NCBI RefSeq assembly: GCF_900119365.1 | Contig: NZ_FPJO01000011.1 | Coordinates: 186,001-250,000 of the forward strand | Source: Streptomyces atratus | GTDB lineage: Bacteria > Actinomycetota > Actinomycetes > Streptomycetales > Streptomycetaceae | Direction: 5' to 3' | Length of the DNA: 64,000 nucleotides | Part shown: positions 24,776 to 34,261 of the stretch, piece after piece | How positions within the stretch are numbered: the stretch's first letter is position 1 | How the letters are laid out: every line of letters begins with the position of its first letter | Notes under the pieces: model-generated | The model's database searches: none | What the model was told of the DNA's origin: nothing | Seen by the model: the letters and a program-made list of their open reading frames with translations, nothing else | Made by a program: the position numbers and the translations under genes

Positions 24776-27712
24776 TCAGGACGTCACGCGGTAGGAGGAG
24801 ATGGCTTGTTCGTAGATGTCCGAAACCTTGTCGCGCCGGTTCTCCGGGCCGATGACCTGGATGATGTGGTACCGGCCGCCCACGGCCATCACGAGGTTGC
24901 GGGCGTACACCTCGCGCCCCGACGCGTCCTGCCAGGTGAACTGGCCCTCCGCCATGGCCTGTCGCCCGACGTCGATCCGGCGCAGCCCGCTCGACCCCGA
25001 CCAGGTGGAGTCGCGGAACTGCTGCAACTCCAGCTCCTTGTCGGCCTGGTACGCCAGCGGGTCGTCGCCGCCCGCCTTGACGGTGTCGCGGCCCGGCACG
25101 ATCAGCAGGCTGAAGCCGTCGCTGCCGTAGCGGATCTGACGGTCCGCGTTGGCGGGGCTGCGCTGCCAGCCCTTGGGCACGCCGACCTCGAAGCCCTCCG
25201 GGTCCTTGCGCAGGGTGTAGCCGGGGGCGAGCGCGACGGCGGAGCGGCTGGTCTGCGGCTGCTGCGCGCCGGGTGACCGCGAGGACCCCGAGCCACCGGA
25301 CCCGCCGGTGCCGGGCTCCGGCGAACCGGACGTGGACGACGCCGGGCCCGTGGAGCCCTTGCCCGGCTCGGTGTCCGCCTTGGGCATGAACATCACGGCA
25401 TACGCGATGGCCGCGACGAGGGCCAGCAGGATCAGCGCCAGGAGCAGCCGCCCGAGCCGCCGTGGCGCCCGCCGCTCGCCGTCCCGGGGGCGGGGCGGGG
25501 TGCGCAGCGCCTTGGGGCCCTTGGGCTCGCGCGGCGGCCGGGGGGGCTGGGGGGCCGGGGCGACCCGGGGGGCCTTCTCCGGCCTGGGGCCGTCCTGCCG
25601 GTCGGCTCTGTCCTTGGTGTGGCGGTGGCGGCCGTGGGCCGCGTTCCTGCCGCGCCGTCTGCGGACCAGCTCGCCCCGGCGGCGTACGACGGGAAGCCGG
25701 GCGCTGTCGGCGGACGGCAGGGGTACGACATCCAGTCCGGCCTCGGGCTCGGGCGCCGAACGCACCAGGGAGCGCAGCCAGCCGCTCAGCTCCTCGAAGT
25801 CCGGCCGCTCGGTGGGGTCCTGGCGCAGCAGGGACTCGACGACGGGGCGCAGCGGGCCGCACTCCTCGGCGAAGGCGGGTGGCTCCCCGCACACCATCTG
25901 GACGAGCTCGGCCGCGTTCTCCTCGGGGTAGGGGGCGTGGCCCTGGACGGCGCGGTAGAGCAGCGCGCCCAGCGCCCAGAGGTCGGTGGCGGGTCCGATC
26001 GGCGGGGCCAGCCGCCAGTTCTCGTGGACGGGGCCGGCCTGCTCGGGCGCCCAGCGCTCGGTGACGGCGCCGACCACGGCGATCCGGGCCTGCCGGGCGC
26101 GCTCGGCGGCGAGGGGCGTGGCGGGGCCGCGGTAGGCGGAGCCGGTACGGACGCTCCCGGCGGCCTCGTCCCAGCGGCCCGGCTGCGGCTGCCCGCCGGG
26201 GCGGTGCGCGGGCAGTGCCGGGGAGTCGTCGCGGCGCCGGACGTCCGAGCCTCCGGCGGGGACGGGGCGCCCGGAGGTGGGGCCGTCGCTCCAGGAGCCG
26301 GTGAGGTGCAGCCGCCGCGCGGGCGGCCGGCCGTCCGCGTCGTCGTCCCAGTCGTCGGGGGAGGTCTCGGCGTACGGGTCGTGGGCGCGCAGGTCCTTGG
26401 TGTACGGGTCGTCGGTGTACGGGGCGTCGGTGGCGTGGCTCCGGGGGGCGGCCGGTCCGGTGTCCTCCGGCCCTGCGGAACGCTGGACCGGCAGGCTGCC
26501 GGTGCCCTCCGCCCCGGCCGCCCCGGTGCGGTGCCGGTCCTCGGTGACGCTTGCGGCGGCGCGGGCGCCCTCGCGGTAGGCGGCGATGGCCCCGGCGCGC
26601 GTGGCCCGCAGGTGCGCGGCGTCCGCCGTCCCGCCACGACGGTCGTCGGGGTGGTCACCGTCGCCGTACGGGCCTTCGTCGTACGGGCCTTCGCCGTACG
26701 GGCCTTCGCCGTACGGGCCTTCGCCGTACGGGCCTTCGCCGTACGGGCCTTCGCCGTACGCATCCTCGCCGTGCGCATCCTCACTGTACGGATCGGCATC
26801 GTCATCGTCGTGGGGGGCGCTGGTCGACCGGCCCGCCTCTATCGCCGCCGGGCCGCGTGAGGCCGGTACCTCGGCCGGAGGGGCGGGCACGGACGGCATG
26901 GGCGGTATGGCGGGCGGGGGCGGTGCGTACGTCCCGGGCGGGCCCGCACCGATCGCCGGGCGGCGGAAGCCGTCCCCGTCGCCGAACCCGCCCTCGTGCC
27001 CGTAGCCGTCCTCGTGCCCGTCCTCGTGCCCGTCCTCGTCCTCGTCCTCGTCGGGCTGCGGTGTCGGTACGTAGCCGCAGAGCGCTTCCTCCGCCGCACC
27101 GGCCGCCAGGCCGGTCAGCAAGACGCGGCCGTCGTCACAGATCAGCACCGTGCGGACGGTGATGTTCCGGTGGGTCCAGCCGTGGGCGTGCAGCACCCGC
27201 AGCGCGGTCAGCACGTCGGAACCGATCTCGGCGGCCCGGAAGGGGTTGAGCGGCCGCTCCGTGAGCAGGGCGGCGAGCGGGCGGGCCGCGACGAGTTCGC
27301 TCACGATCCAGAGCGAGCCCTCCTCGGCGAACACGTCGAAGACCTGGGCGAGCCTGGGGTGGTCGGGCACCTGGGCCGCCGCCTGCGCGGCCTCCACGGC
27401 GCGCCGGACCGCCGGGTCCGCGGGCGCGTGCACGGCCCGGCCGGTGGCGCGACGGGCCATCGGGGCCGGATCGTCGGCGTCGAGCACCTCGGCGTCCACC
27501 ACCTCGGGCAACGGCACCTGCCGGACCAGGACTTCCTGTCCGCTGTAGGTGTCGAACGCCCGGGTCTCGACCGCTTCGGACTCATCGTCCGAAGACAGCG
27601 GAAGGCGGTAGCGGTCGGCAAGCACCCGACCCGCGTAGTCGTCCACGACGCCTCCCCAGAGCGCGCTGTCCCCCGGCCGCGAAGACCGCGTCGATCCATC
27701 AATCGCCGTCAC
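24776..27712 (-). CDS. Large pseudokinase with disordered insertion in the activation segment
   Basis: A 978-residue protein with a Ser/Thr-kinase fold but no catalytic residues. The glycine loop is absent. The VAIK lysine is Arg (VLVRQVPLP), HRD reads HRN (THRNITVRTV), and DFG reads TGL (VLLTGLAAG). After this (about residue 215) comes a 335-residue acidic, Pro/Gly-rich insertion with GEGPY repeats. The kinase C-lobe then resumes near 550 (WAPEQAGPVHENW, ATDLWALGALLY). A transmembrane helix lies near 770 and an outside domain with PEGFEVGVPKGW follows. It may scaffold or regulate the neighbouring active kinases. The start is a GTG. Confidence 0.85.
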   Translation of the reverse strand: MTAIDGSTRSSRPGDSALWGGVVDDYAGRVLADRYRLPLSSDDESEAVETRAFDTYSGQEVLVRQVPLPEVVDAEVLDADDPAPMARRATGRAVHAPADPAVRRAVEAAQAAAQVPDHPRLAQVFDVFAEEGSLWIVSELVAARPLAALLTERPLNPFRAAEIGSDVLTALRVLHAHGWTHRNITVRTVLICDDGRVLLTGLAAGAAEEALCGYVPTPQPDEDEDEDGHEDGHEDGYGHEGGFGDGDGFRRPAIGAGPPGTYAPPPPAIPPMPSVPAPPAEVPASRGPAAIEAGRSTSAPHDDDDADPYSEDAHGEDAYGEGPYGEGPYGEGPYGEGPYGEGPYDEGPYGDGDHPDDRRGGTADAAHLRATRAGAIAAYREGARAAASVTEDRHRTGAAGAEGTGSLPVQRSAGPEDTGPAAPRSHATDAPYTDDPYTKDLRAHDPYAETSPDDWDDDADGRPPARRLHLTGSWSDGPTSGRPVPAGGSDVRRRDDSPALPAHRPGGQPQPGRWDEAAGSVRTGSAYRGPATPLAAERARQARIAVVGAVTERWAPEQAGPVHENWRLAPPIGPATDLWALGALLYRAVQGHAPYPEENAAELVQMVCGEPPAFAEECGPLRPVVESLLRQDPTERPDFEELSGWLRSLVRSAPEPEAGLDVVPLPSADSARLPVVRRRGELVRRRRGRNAAHGRHRHTKDRADRQDGPRPEKAPRVAPAPQPPRPPREPKGPKALRTPPRPRDGERRAPRRLGRLLLALILLALVAAIAYAVMFMPKADTEPGKGSTGPASSTSGSPEPGTGGSGGSGSSRSPGAQQPQTSRSAVALAPGYTLRKDPEGFEVGVPKGWQRSPANADRQIRYGSDGFSLLIVPGRDTVKAGGDDPLAYQADKELELQQFRDSTWSGSSGLRRIDVGRQAMAEGQFTWQDASGREVYARNLVMAVGGRYHIIQVIGPENRRDKVSDIYEQAISSYRVTS
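26661..26775. repeat. 15-bp tandem repeats encoding GEGPY units
   Basis: GCCTTCGCCGTACGG and slightly varied copies occur about seven times in a row on the plus strand. They encode repeated GEGPY-type pentapeptides on the minus strand, inside the disordered insertion of the pseudokinase. Most copies are identical, which implies recent expansion and likely length variation between strains. Confidence 0.9.
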
Positions 27713-27827
27713 TTACCGCGCAATTGACCCACCGTTCTGGCTGCGTACGGCCTTCAGGCTCTCACGATACGTGGCAAGTGACAGCCACGCGGCCGGGTCG
27801 TCGCATCCCGGCCCTTTCCCCCACGGG

Positions 27828-29825
27828 TCAGTCGATGGGCTTGAAGGTGTCGAACGCGGTCTTGCGCAGTGTCCGGCACTCCGCGCTGTCCCACTCGTCC
27901 GCCTTGCAGCTGATCATGATCGCGTAGCCGTGGCCGGCATCGACCTTGAAGCCCCGGTTGATCACATGGACCCGCTTGCCGTGCTGGGTGCGCTCGAACT
28001 GCCAGTCGGCGACGGTCGGGTAGCCGTTGTACTGGACCTTTTCGACGCCGAGATGGTGGTAGCCGTTGCTGCTGGCGGCGACGCCGGCCTTCGCGGCGTT
28101 CCAGGCCGCGGCCGCGTCGCCACCGGGCGAATCGGTGTAGTCGACCTGGACACGGGGGAAGCCGCCGCTGACGTTGTAGATGCCACCGGAGTTGCTGCCC
28201 GCCGTCTTGTCGAACCGGAAGTCCTCGGGCATGGCCATCGTGAAGTGGAACTTCTTGTTCGTGACCGTCTTGAATCCGGCCGGCAACGCGTCACCCGGCT
28301 TGTCGCCCTTGTCGCTGCCCTTTCCGTTGTCCTTGCCCTTGCCCTTGTCCTCGCCCTGCCCCTGGTTCTGGTCGCCGCTCTGGTCCTGGCCCTTGCCCTG
28401 GCCCTTGCCGCTGCCGCTGTCGGTCTCCGTGGAGCCGCCGGTCGACGCCGAGGGCCCGGCCGAGGTGGACTTGTCGCCCTTGCCGCCTTGCTTGCCCGCG
28501 TTGTTCTCGTCGTCCCCGCCGACCGTGAGCGCGAGGATCGTGCCGATCACGGCGAGCACGATCACCGCCGCGATGATCGCCAGGGTGCGGCGCGGGACCA
28601 CGTCCGTGATGGACGCCCGGGGTGGGGTGGCCGGTGACGTCGCCGGGCGCTGCGGCGGTACGGCGGCGGAGGCCGTGGCCGCGGCGGCCGCGGGCCGGGC
28701 GGGCTTCGCGGGGGTGCCCGCGCCACCGGCCGAGGGGGAGTCCGAGGGCTTGGGCGGCACGGTGGCCGAGGCCGCGGCGGCCCCCGTCGCGGCGGCCGGT
28801 GCCCCCTTCGCGTTCCGTACCGAGCGCAGTGCGCCCCGCAGCCGGTCCCGCGCACCCTCGCCCTGCTCCGCGGAGGCCGACGTCGCCTTGGCACGGGGTT
28901 CGGCCGGCGACTTGGGCAGCGCCATGACCTGGGTGGCCTCGGCGGGCGGGGGCACCACCGGGTCCGGCTTCTCGGGGGCGTGGATCACGTCGTTGAGCAG
29001 GGCGCGGGCGCCCGCGTCGTCGAGCCGCTGCTCGGGGTCCTTGGCGAGCAGGCCGTAGATGACCTCCTCCAGCGGACCGGCGTTCTTCGGCGGGTCGAGC
29101 GGCTCGGTCATCACCGCGGTCAGGGTGGCGATGGCCGACCCCTTGTCGTACGGCGGAGAGCCCTCGACGCTCGCGTACAGCAGTCCGCCGAGCGACCAGA
29201 GGTCGGCGGGCGGTCCCGGCTTGTGGCCGCGGGCGCGCTCGGGAGAGATGTACGAGGGGGCGCCGACGAGCATGCCCGTGGAGGTGACCGACGGGTCGCC
29301 CTCGACCTGGGCGATGCCGAAGTCGGTCAGCACGACCCGGCCGTCCTCGGCGATCAGCACGTTGGACGGCTTCACATCGCGGTGCAGGATGCCCTCGCGG
29401 TGCGCCGAACGCAGCACGTCGAGGATGGCGAGCCCGACCTCGGCGGCGCGCTTCGGCGTCAGCACACCGTCCTCGCGCACCGCTTCGGCGAGGGACTTGC
29501 CCTCGATGAGCTCCATCACGATCCACGGCCGGTCGTCCTCGTCGACCACGTCGTAGACCGTCACCGCGCCGTTGTTGCGGATCCTGGCGATCGCCTTCGC
29601 CTCACGCAGCGTGCGTGTGATGAGCCGTCGCTTCTCGTCGTCGTCGATGGCCGAGGGGAACCGCAGTTCCTTGACCGCGACCGTGCGGCCCAGCGTCTCG
29701 TCGACGGCACGCCAGACCGTGCCCATACCGCCCCGGCCGAGCACCTCCCCGAGCCGGTAGCGCCCCGCAAGGAGACGTCCTTCCTTGTCCCGTTGGGGCT
29801 CCCGTGCCTGCTCCGCCTCCGACAT
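27828..29825 (-). CDS. Membrane Ser/Thr protein kinase (PknB type)
   Basis: A 665-residue kinase with all catalytic motifs: GRGGMGTVW, VAVKELRF, HRDVKPSNVLI, TDFGIA and SYISPERA. The kinase domain spans about 20-285. An Ala/Pro-rich linker leads to one transmembrane helix (near 410-430). A Gly/Lys/Gln/Asp-rich low-complexity spacer (GQGKGQDQSGDQ and similar, about 455-515) follows, then an outside domain (FHFTMAMPEDFRF) of the same type as in the two kinase-family genes downstream. It is probably the first gene of the three-gene cluster, since each gap is near 115-130 bases. Confidence 0.92.
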   Translation of the reverse strand: MSEAEQAREPQRDKEGRLLAGRYRLGEVLGRGGMGTVWRAVDETLGRTVAVKELRFPSAIDDDEKRRLITRTLREAKAIARIRNNGAVTVYDVVDEDDRPWIVMELIEGKSLAEAVREDGVLTPKRAAEVGLAILDVLRSAHREGILHRDVKPSNVLIAEDGRVVLTDFGIAQVEGDPSVTSTGMLVGAPSYISPERARGHKPGPPADLWSLGGLLYASVEGSPPYDKGSAIATLTAVMTEPLDPPKNAGPLEEVIYGLLAKDPEQRLDDAGARALLNDVIHAPEKPDPVVPPPAEATQVMALPKSPAEPRAKATSASAEQGEGARDRLRGALRSVRNAKGAPAAATGAAAASATVPPKPSDSPSAGGAGTPAKPARPAAAAATASAAVPPQRPATSPATPPRASITDVVPRRTLAIIAAVIVLAVIGTILALTVGGDDENNAGKQGGKGDKSTSAGPSASTGGSTETDSGSGKGQGKGQDQSGDQNQGQGEDKGKGKDNGKGSDKGDKPGDALPAGFKTVTNKKFHFTMAMPEDFRFDKTAGSNSGGIYNVSGGFPRVQVDYTDSPGGDAAAAWNAAKAGVAASSNGYHHLGVEKVQYNGYPTVADWQFERTQHGKRVHVINRGFKVDAGHGYAIMISCKADEWDSAECRTLRKTAFDTFKPID

Positions 29826-29945
29826 GCGTCCCCTCTGCGATCAACCCGCCCTGGCAGAGCGTTCATTGTCCCTCACCCCGGCACCGGTCATGGTGCCGGG
29901 TCCACACGGCCGCCATGATGTGCCCGGAGGAAGGGAATCCCTGCC

Positions 29946-31034
29946 ATGCCGATACTCAGGGTGCTGTTCGCCACCCTGTTGGTGCTGGCGCTGCTCGGGC
30001 TCGGAACAGTGCCCCTGCCCAGCGAACCACACCTCACCCCCGCAGCCGCCCATCTCCCCCGGCTCGTCGCCGACGGCGGTGCTCCCACGGCGGCGCTGCT
30101 GGCCCGTCACACCTCCTCCGCACCGTACGACACCTACCGCTCGACGGGGACCGGCATCCGACGGGCGGACCACTTCCGGGCGGGCAGCATCACCAAGACC
30201 TTCGTCGCCACGGTCGTCCTCCAGCTCGTCGAGGAACGGAAGCTGCGCCTGTCGGACACGGTCCAACGGCTGCTGCCGGGGCTGGTGCGCGGCAACGGCA
30301 ACGACGGCCGCCGCATCACCCTGCGCGCCCTGCTCAGCCACACCAGCGGCCTCTACGACTACACCGCCGACCCATCGGCCCACCCTCTCTCCGCCACCGC
30401 GGCGGTCCGCGTCGCCCTGGCCCACCGTCCGACGGACGCCCCCGGCCGCTACGCCTACTCCAACACCAATTACGCCGTACTCGGACTCGTCGTTCAACGG
30501 GTCACCGGGCACGGCTACGCCGCCGAGATCCGCGACCGCATCATCACCCCCCTCCGTCTCACGGGCACCTCCCTCCCGGGCGCCCGTACCGCGCTGCCCT
30601 CCCCGCACGGCCGCGGCTACACCCGCGATGCGGCAGACGGCCGCCTGCGCGACGTCACCGCGCTCGACCCGCGCACAGCGGGCGCGGCCGGCGAGCTGAT
30701 CTCCACGCTCGACGATCTGAACCGCTTCTACGCGGCCCTGCTGGGCGGCCGTCTCCTCGCGCCCGCCCAGCTGAAGGTCCTGCTGAACACCCGGGCCACG
30801 CACGGCGTCTACGGCCTGGGCATCTATCCGCAGAAGCTCTCCTGCGGCATCACCGTCTGGGGTCACAACGGCCACATCGCGGGCAGTCACGTCCGCACCG
30901 CCGCCACGCGCGACGGCGGACACACCCTGACCTACCGCGTCGACACGGACACCCTGGCCGACGCGGAGACCCTCGAAACGGCGCTGCTGGACGCGGAGTT
31001 CTGCGACCGGCCGCAGAGACCCCGGAGTTCCTAG
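29946..31034 (+). CDS. Secreted serine beta-lactamase-like hydrolase / DD-peptidase (class C fold)
   Basis: A 362-residue protein beginning with a signal peptide or membrane anchor (MPILRVLFATLLVLALLGLG). The serine penicillin-recognising enzyme motifs are present: SITK (SxxK, catalytic Ser and Lys), YSN (YxN) and HNGHIAG (HxG in place of KTG). This pattern fits class C-type D-alanyl-D-alanine carboxypeptidases and esterases. The true substrate, peptidoglycan peptides or another ester or amide, cannot be told. The stop codon shares the four bases CTAG with the stop of the convergent glpD gene. Confidence 0.87.
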   Translation: MPILRVLFATLLVLALLGLGTVPLPSEPHLTPAAAHLPRLVADGGAPTAALLARHTSSAPYDTYRSTGTGIRRADHFRAGSITKTFVATVVLQLVEERKLRLSDTVQRLLPGLVRGNGNDGRRITLRALLSHTSGLYDYTADPSAHPLSATAAVRVALAHRPTDAPGRYAYSNTNYAVLGLVVQRVTGHGYAAEIRDRIITPLRLTGTSLPGARTALPSPHGRGYTRDAADGRLRDVTALDPRTAGAAGELISTLDDLNRFYAALLGGRLLAPAQLKVLLNTRATHGVYGLGIYPQKLSCGITVWGHNGHIAGSHVRTAATRDGGHTLTYRVDTDTLADAETLETALLDAEFCDRPQRPRSS

Positions 31035-32737
31035 ATCGGCACGATGTCCGGAGCGCCGAGCCGCGCCGCGTCGGCCGTGAGGTCGTCCGGCTGCCGCTGC
31101 GACTCCCGCTCCGCCTGCACCCGCTTCTCGTAGTGCTCGACCTCCCGGTCGATCTGCCCCTCGTCCCAGCCCAGCACCGGCGCCATCAGTTCCGCGCAGA
31201 GCCGGGCGCTGTTCGTGCCCCGGTCGAAGGTCTCGATGGAGATCCGGGTCCGGCGGGTCAGTACGTCGTCGAGATGGCGGGCCCCCTCGTGCGAGGCCGC
31301 GTAGACGATCTCGGCCTTGAGATAGTCGTCGGCCGAGGGCAGCGGCTCCCCCAGCACCGGATCGGCGAGGATCAGTTCGAGGATCTGCTCGGTCATCGAG
31401 CCGTACCGGTTGAGCAGATGCTCCACCCGGGCGACATGGAGGCCGGTGCGGGCCGCGATCCTCGCACGGGCGTTCCACAGGGCCGGGTATCCCTCCGCCC
31501 CCAACAGCGGGATCTCCTCGGTGACGCAGGCCGCCACCCGCTGGTCGAGGCCGTGCACCGCCTCGTCCACGGCGTCCTTCGCCATCACCCGGTACGTCGT
31601 GTACTTGCCGCCCGCCACGACCACGAGGCCCGGCAGCGGATGCGCCACCGTGTGCTCGCGCGAGAGCTTGCTGGTGGCGTCGGACTCGCCGGCCAGCAGC
31701 GGCCGCAGCCCGGCGTAGACACCCTGGACGTCGTCCCGGCCCAGGGGCGTGGCCAGGACCGAGTTGACGTGTTCGAGCAGGTAGTCGATGTCGGCGCTGG
31801 ACGCCGCCGGGTGCGCCTTGTCCAGGTCCCAGTCGGTGTCCGTCGTCCCGATGATCCAGTGCCGCCCCCACGGGATGACGAAGAGGACGGACTTCTCGGT
31901 CCGCAGGATCAGGCCGGTCGAGGAGTGGATGCGGTCCTTGGGGACCACCAGGTGGATGCCCTTGGACGCCCGGACGTGGAACTGTCCGCGCTCCCCGATC
32001 AGCGCCTGGGTGTCGTCCGTCCAGACCCCGGTCGCGTTGACCACCTGCTTGGCCCTGACCTCGTACTCCCCTCCCGCCTCGACGTCCTCCACCCGGACGC
32101 CGACGACCCGCTCGCCCTCCCGGAGAAAGCCGGTCACCCGCGCGCGGTTGGCCACATGTGCGCCGTAGCCGGCGGCGGTGCGCACCAGGGTCGCCACATA
32201 ACGGGCGTCGTCCATCTGTGCGTCGTAGTACTGCAACGCCCCGACCAGGGCGTCCTTCCTCAGCGCCGGGGCGACGCGCAGGGCGCGGCGGCGGGAGAGA
32301 TGCCGGTGCACGGGCAGGCCGCGGCCGTGGCCCGACGACACCGACATCGCGTCGTAGAGCGCCACTCCGGAACCGGCGTAGAGCCGCTCCCAGCCCTTGT
32401 GCTGCAACGGGTAGAGGAACGGCACCGGCTTCACCAGATGCGGGGCCAGCCGCTCCAGGAGCAACCCGCGCTCCTTCAGCGCCTCCCGGACGAGCGCGAA
32501 GTCGAGCATCTCCAGGTAGCGCAGCCCGCCGTGGATCAGCTTGCTCGACCTGCTCGATGTGCCCGACGCCCAGTCGCGGGCCTCGACCAGGCCGGTCGAG
32601 AGTCCTCTCGTCGCCGCGTCCAGCGCCGTACCGGCGCCGACCACGCCCGCTCCCACGACCAGCACGTCCAGTTCGCGCTCGGCCAGCGCGGCCAGCGCCT
32701 CGGCACGTTCCGCAGGTCCCAGTGTCGCTGTCCTCAC
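31031..32737 (-). CDS. glpD: Glycerol-3-phosphate dehydrogenase (FAD)
   Basis: GlpD oxidises glycerol-3-phosphate to dihydroxyacetone phosphate and passes electrons to quinone at the membrane. The protein (568 residues) has the FAD motif VVGAGVVGAGTALDAATRG, the family stretch SSKLIHGGLRYLE and the C-terminal DAO_C domain. The GTG at 32737 is chosen because GGGAGG lies five to six bases upstream. The ORF extends further but the added N-terminus is Arg/Pro-rich and unlike GlpD. No glycerol kinase or facilitator gene is adjacent. Confidence 0.92.
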   Translation of the reverse strand: MRTATLGPAERAEALAALAERELDVLVVGAGVVGAGTALDAATRGLSTGLVEARDWASGTSSRSSKLIHGGLRYLEMLDFALVREALKERGLLLERLAPHLVKPVPFLYPLQHKGWERLYAGSGVALYDAMSVSSGHGRGLPVHRHLSRRRALRVAPALRKDALVGALQYYDAQMDDARYVATLVRTAAGYGAHVANRARVTGFLREGERVVGVRVEDVEAGGEYEVRAKQVVNATGVWTDDTQALIGERGQFHVRASKGIHLVVPKDRIHSSTGLILRTEKSVLFVIPWGRHWIIGTTDTDWDLDKAHPAASSADIDYLLEHVNSVLATPLGRDDVQGVYAGLRPLLAGESDATSKLSREHTVAHPLPGLVVVAGGKYTTYRVMAKDAVDEAVHGLDQRVAACVTEEIPLLGAEGYPALWNARARIAARTGLHVARVEHLLNRYGSMTEQILELILADPVLGEPLPSADDYLKAEIVYAASHEGARHLDDVLTRRTRISIETFDRGTNSARLCAELMAPVLGWDEGQIDREVEHYEKRVQAERESQRQPDDLTADAARLGAPDIVPI

Positions 32738-32998
32738 TGCTGCCTCCCGGGTAGATCGGGGTGGTCCGGCACCGGGACGCGACCCGGCCCGGCGGTCGGG
32801 GCGGCCCGTGCGCACCTCTCGATTCTGTCCGCCGTCCCCGACTTCGGCCACCGCCTGTGGACAACACCAGGACGACAGGAGGCCCACAATGCAACATATA
32901 GGTCATATTTACGCCTAGTGTGACATTGCGCTGTCCCCAGCGGTTGCGCTTTCTGCCCTCATGGTCCATAGACCGACCGGGAAGGACGGCCCATCCAC

Positions 32999-34261
32999 AT
33001 GCCCGCAGACCTCGCAGTCATCGGACTCGGCCATCTCGGCCTGCCCCTCGCCCAGGCCGCCGTGGCCGCAGGCGTGCAGACCGTCGGCTACGACACCGAC
33101 CCACGCGCCTATACGGAACTCTCCGCCGGCCGCACCCCCGTCGAGGGACCGCTCACCGCCTCGGACGTCCGCCGGATGCTCTCGGGCGGCTTCCGGCCCA
33201 CCACCGACCCGGCCGAGCTGGGCCGGGTCCGTACCGCGGTGATCTGCGCGCCCACCCCGCTCGGCGCCGACCGCACCCTCGACCTGACCGCCGTCGGCGA
33301 CGCGGCCCGCGCGCTCGCCGCCCGGCTGCGCCCGCACACCACCGTGCTGCTGGAATCGGCCGTGCCGCCCGGCACCACCGAGAACTACCTGCTGCCGCTG
33401 CTCGAAGAGGGCTCGGGGCTGCGCGCCGGCCGCGACTTCCACCTCGCCTGCTCCCCCAGCCGCCTCGACCCCGGCAACCGGAGCCACGTCTACGCCAACA
33501 CCCCCAAGGTCATCGGCGGCCTCACCCCCGCCTGCACCGAGTCCGCCGCCGCCTTCTACGGCCGGCTCACCGACAAGGTCGTCCGGGCCCGCGGGCCGCG
33601 CGAGGCCGAGATGACGAAGGTCCTGGAGACCAACTTCCGGCACGTCAACATCGCCCTGGTCAACGAGATGGCGGTGCTCTGCCACGACCTCGGCGTCGAC
33701 CTGTGGGACGTCATCCGGTGCGCCGAGACCAAGCCCTTCGGCTTCCAGCCGTTCCGTCCCGGCCCCGGCGTCGGCGGCCACGGCGCACCCGTGGACCCGG
33801 GCTACCTCCCGTACAACAGCCGCACCCCCGGCCACCCCCTGCGGATGGTCTCGCTCGCCCAGGAGATCAATGGCCGGATGCCGCAGTACGTGATCCAGCG
33901 CTGCGCCACCCTCCTGAACGAACACGGCAAGTCCGTCCGCGGCGCCCGGGTGCTGCTGCTCGGGGTCACCTACAAGCCCGACCTCGCCGACCAGGAGGGC
34001 TCCCCCGCCCGGGAGATCGCGAGCCGGCTGATGGGCATGGGCGCCCAGATCGGCTACCACGACCCGCACGTCCTGGACTGGCGGGTGCGCGAACTCCCGG
34101 TGCCGCGCGCCGACTCCCTGTACGAAGCGGCGTCCAGCGCCGACCTCACGGTGCTGCTCCAGCACCACCGGACGTACGACCTCCAGGGCCTCGCCGTGAA
34201 GGCCCAGCTCCTCCTGGACACCCGGGGCGCGACCCCGGCGGGGGCCGCGCACCGGCTGTGA
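32999..34261 (+). CDS. UDP-sugar dehydrogenase family protein lacking the catalytic Cys
   Basis: A 420-residue member of the UDP-glucose/UDP-ManNAc dehydrogenase family (WecC/WbpA-like). It has IGLGHLGLPLAQA (NAD Rossmann), APTPLG, ESAVPPGTTE, a linker helix NIALVNEMAV, ETKPFGFQPFRPGPGVGGH and the C-terminal NAD-side domain VTYKPD. In active enzymes GGHC(I/V)PxDP carries the nucleophilic Cys. Here the codons read GGHGAPVDP, so Cys is replaced by Gly. Either it is inactive as a four-electron dehydrogenase or it does another step. No other sugar gene lies adjacent. Confidence 0.87.
   Translation: MPADLAVIGLGHLGLPLAQAAVAAGVQTVGYDTDPRAYTELSAGRTPVEGPLTASDVRRMLSGGFRPTTDPAELGRVRTAVICAPTPLGADRTLDLTAVGDAARALAARLRPHTTVLLESAVPPGTTENYLLPLLEEGSGLRAGRDFHLACSPSRLDPGNRSHVYANTPKVIGGLTPACTESAAAFYGRLTDKVVRARGPREAEMTKVLETNFRHVNIALVNEMAVLCHDLGVDLWDVIRCAETKPFGFQPFRPGPGVGGHGAPVDPGYLPYNSRTPGHPLRMVSLAQEINGRMPQYVIQRCATLLNEHGKSVRGARVLLLGVTYKPDLADQEGSPAREIASRLMGMGAQIGYHDPHVLDWRVRELPVPRADSLYEAASSADLTVLLQHHRTYDLQGLAVKAQLLLDTRGATPAGAAHRL

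Noticed and set aside
26661..26775. CRISPR array
   Set aside because: The repeats have no spacers, are 15 bp in frame, and encode GEGPY pentapeptides.
32738..32887. N-terminal extension of GlpD
   Set aside because: The added 50 residues are Arg/Pro/Gly-rich and a GGGAGG ribosome site fits the GTG at 32737.
29804..32969. Two 1000-residue frames over the serine hydrolase and glpD
   Set aside because: Arg/Pro-rich mirror frames over two clear genes on their own strands.
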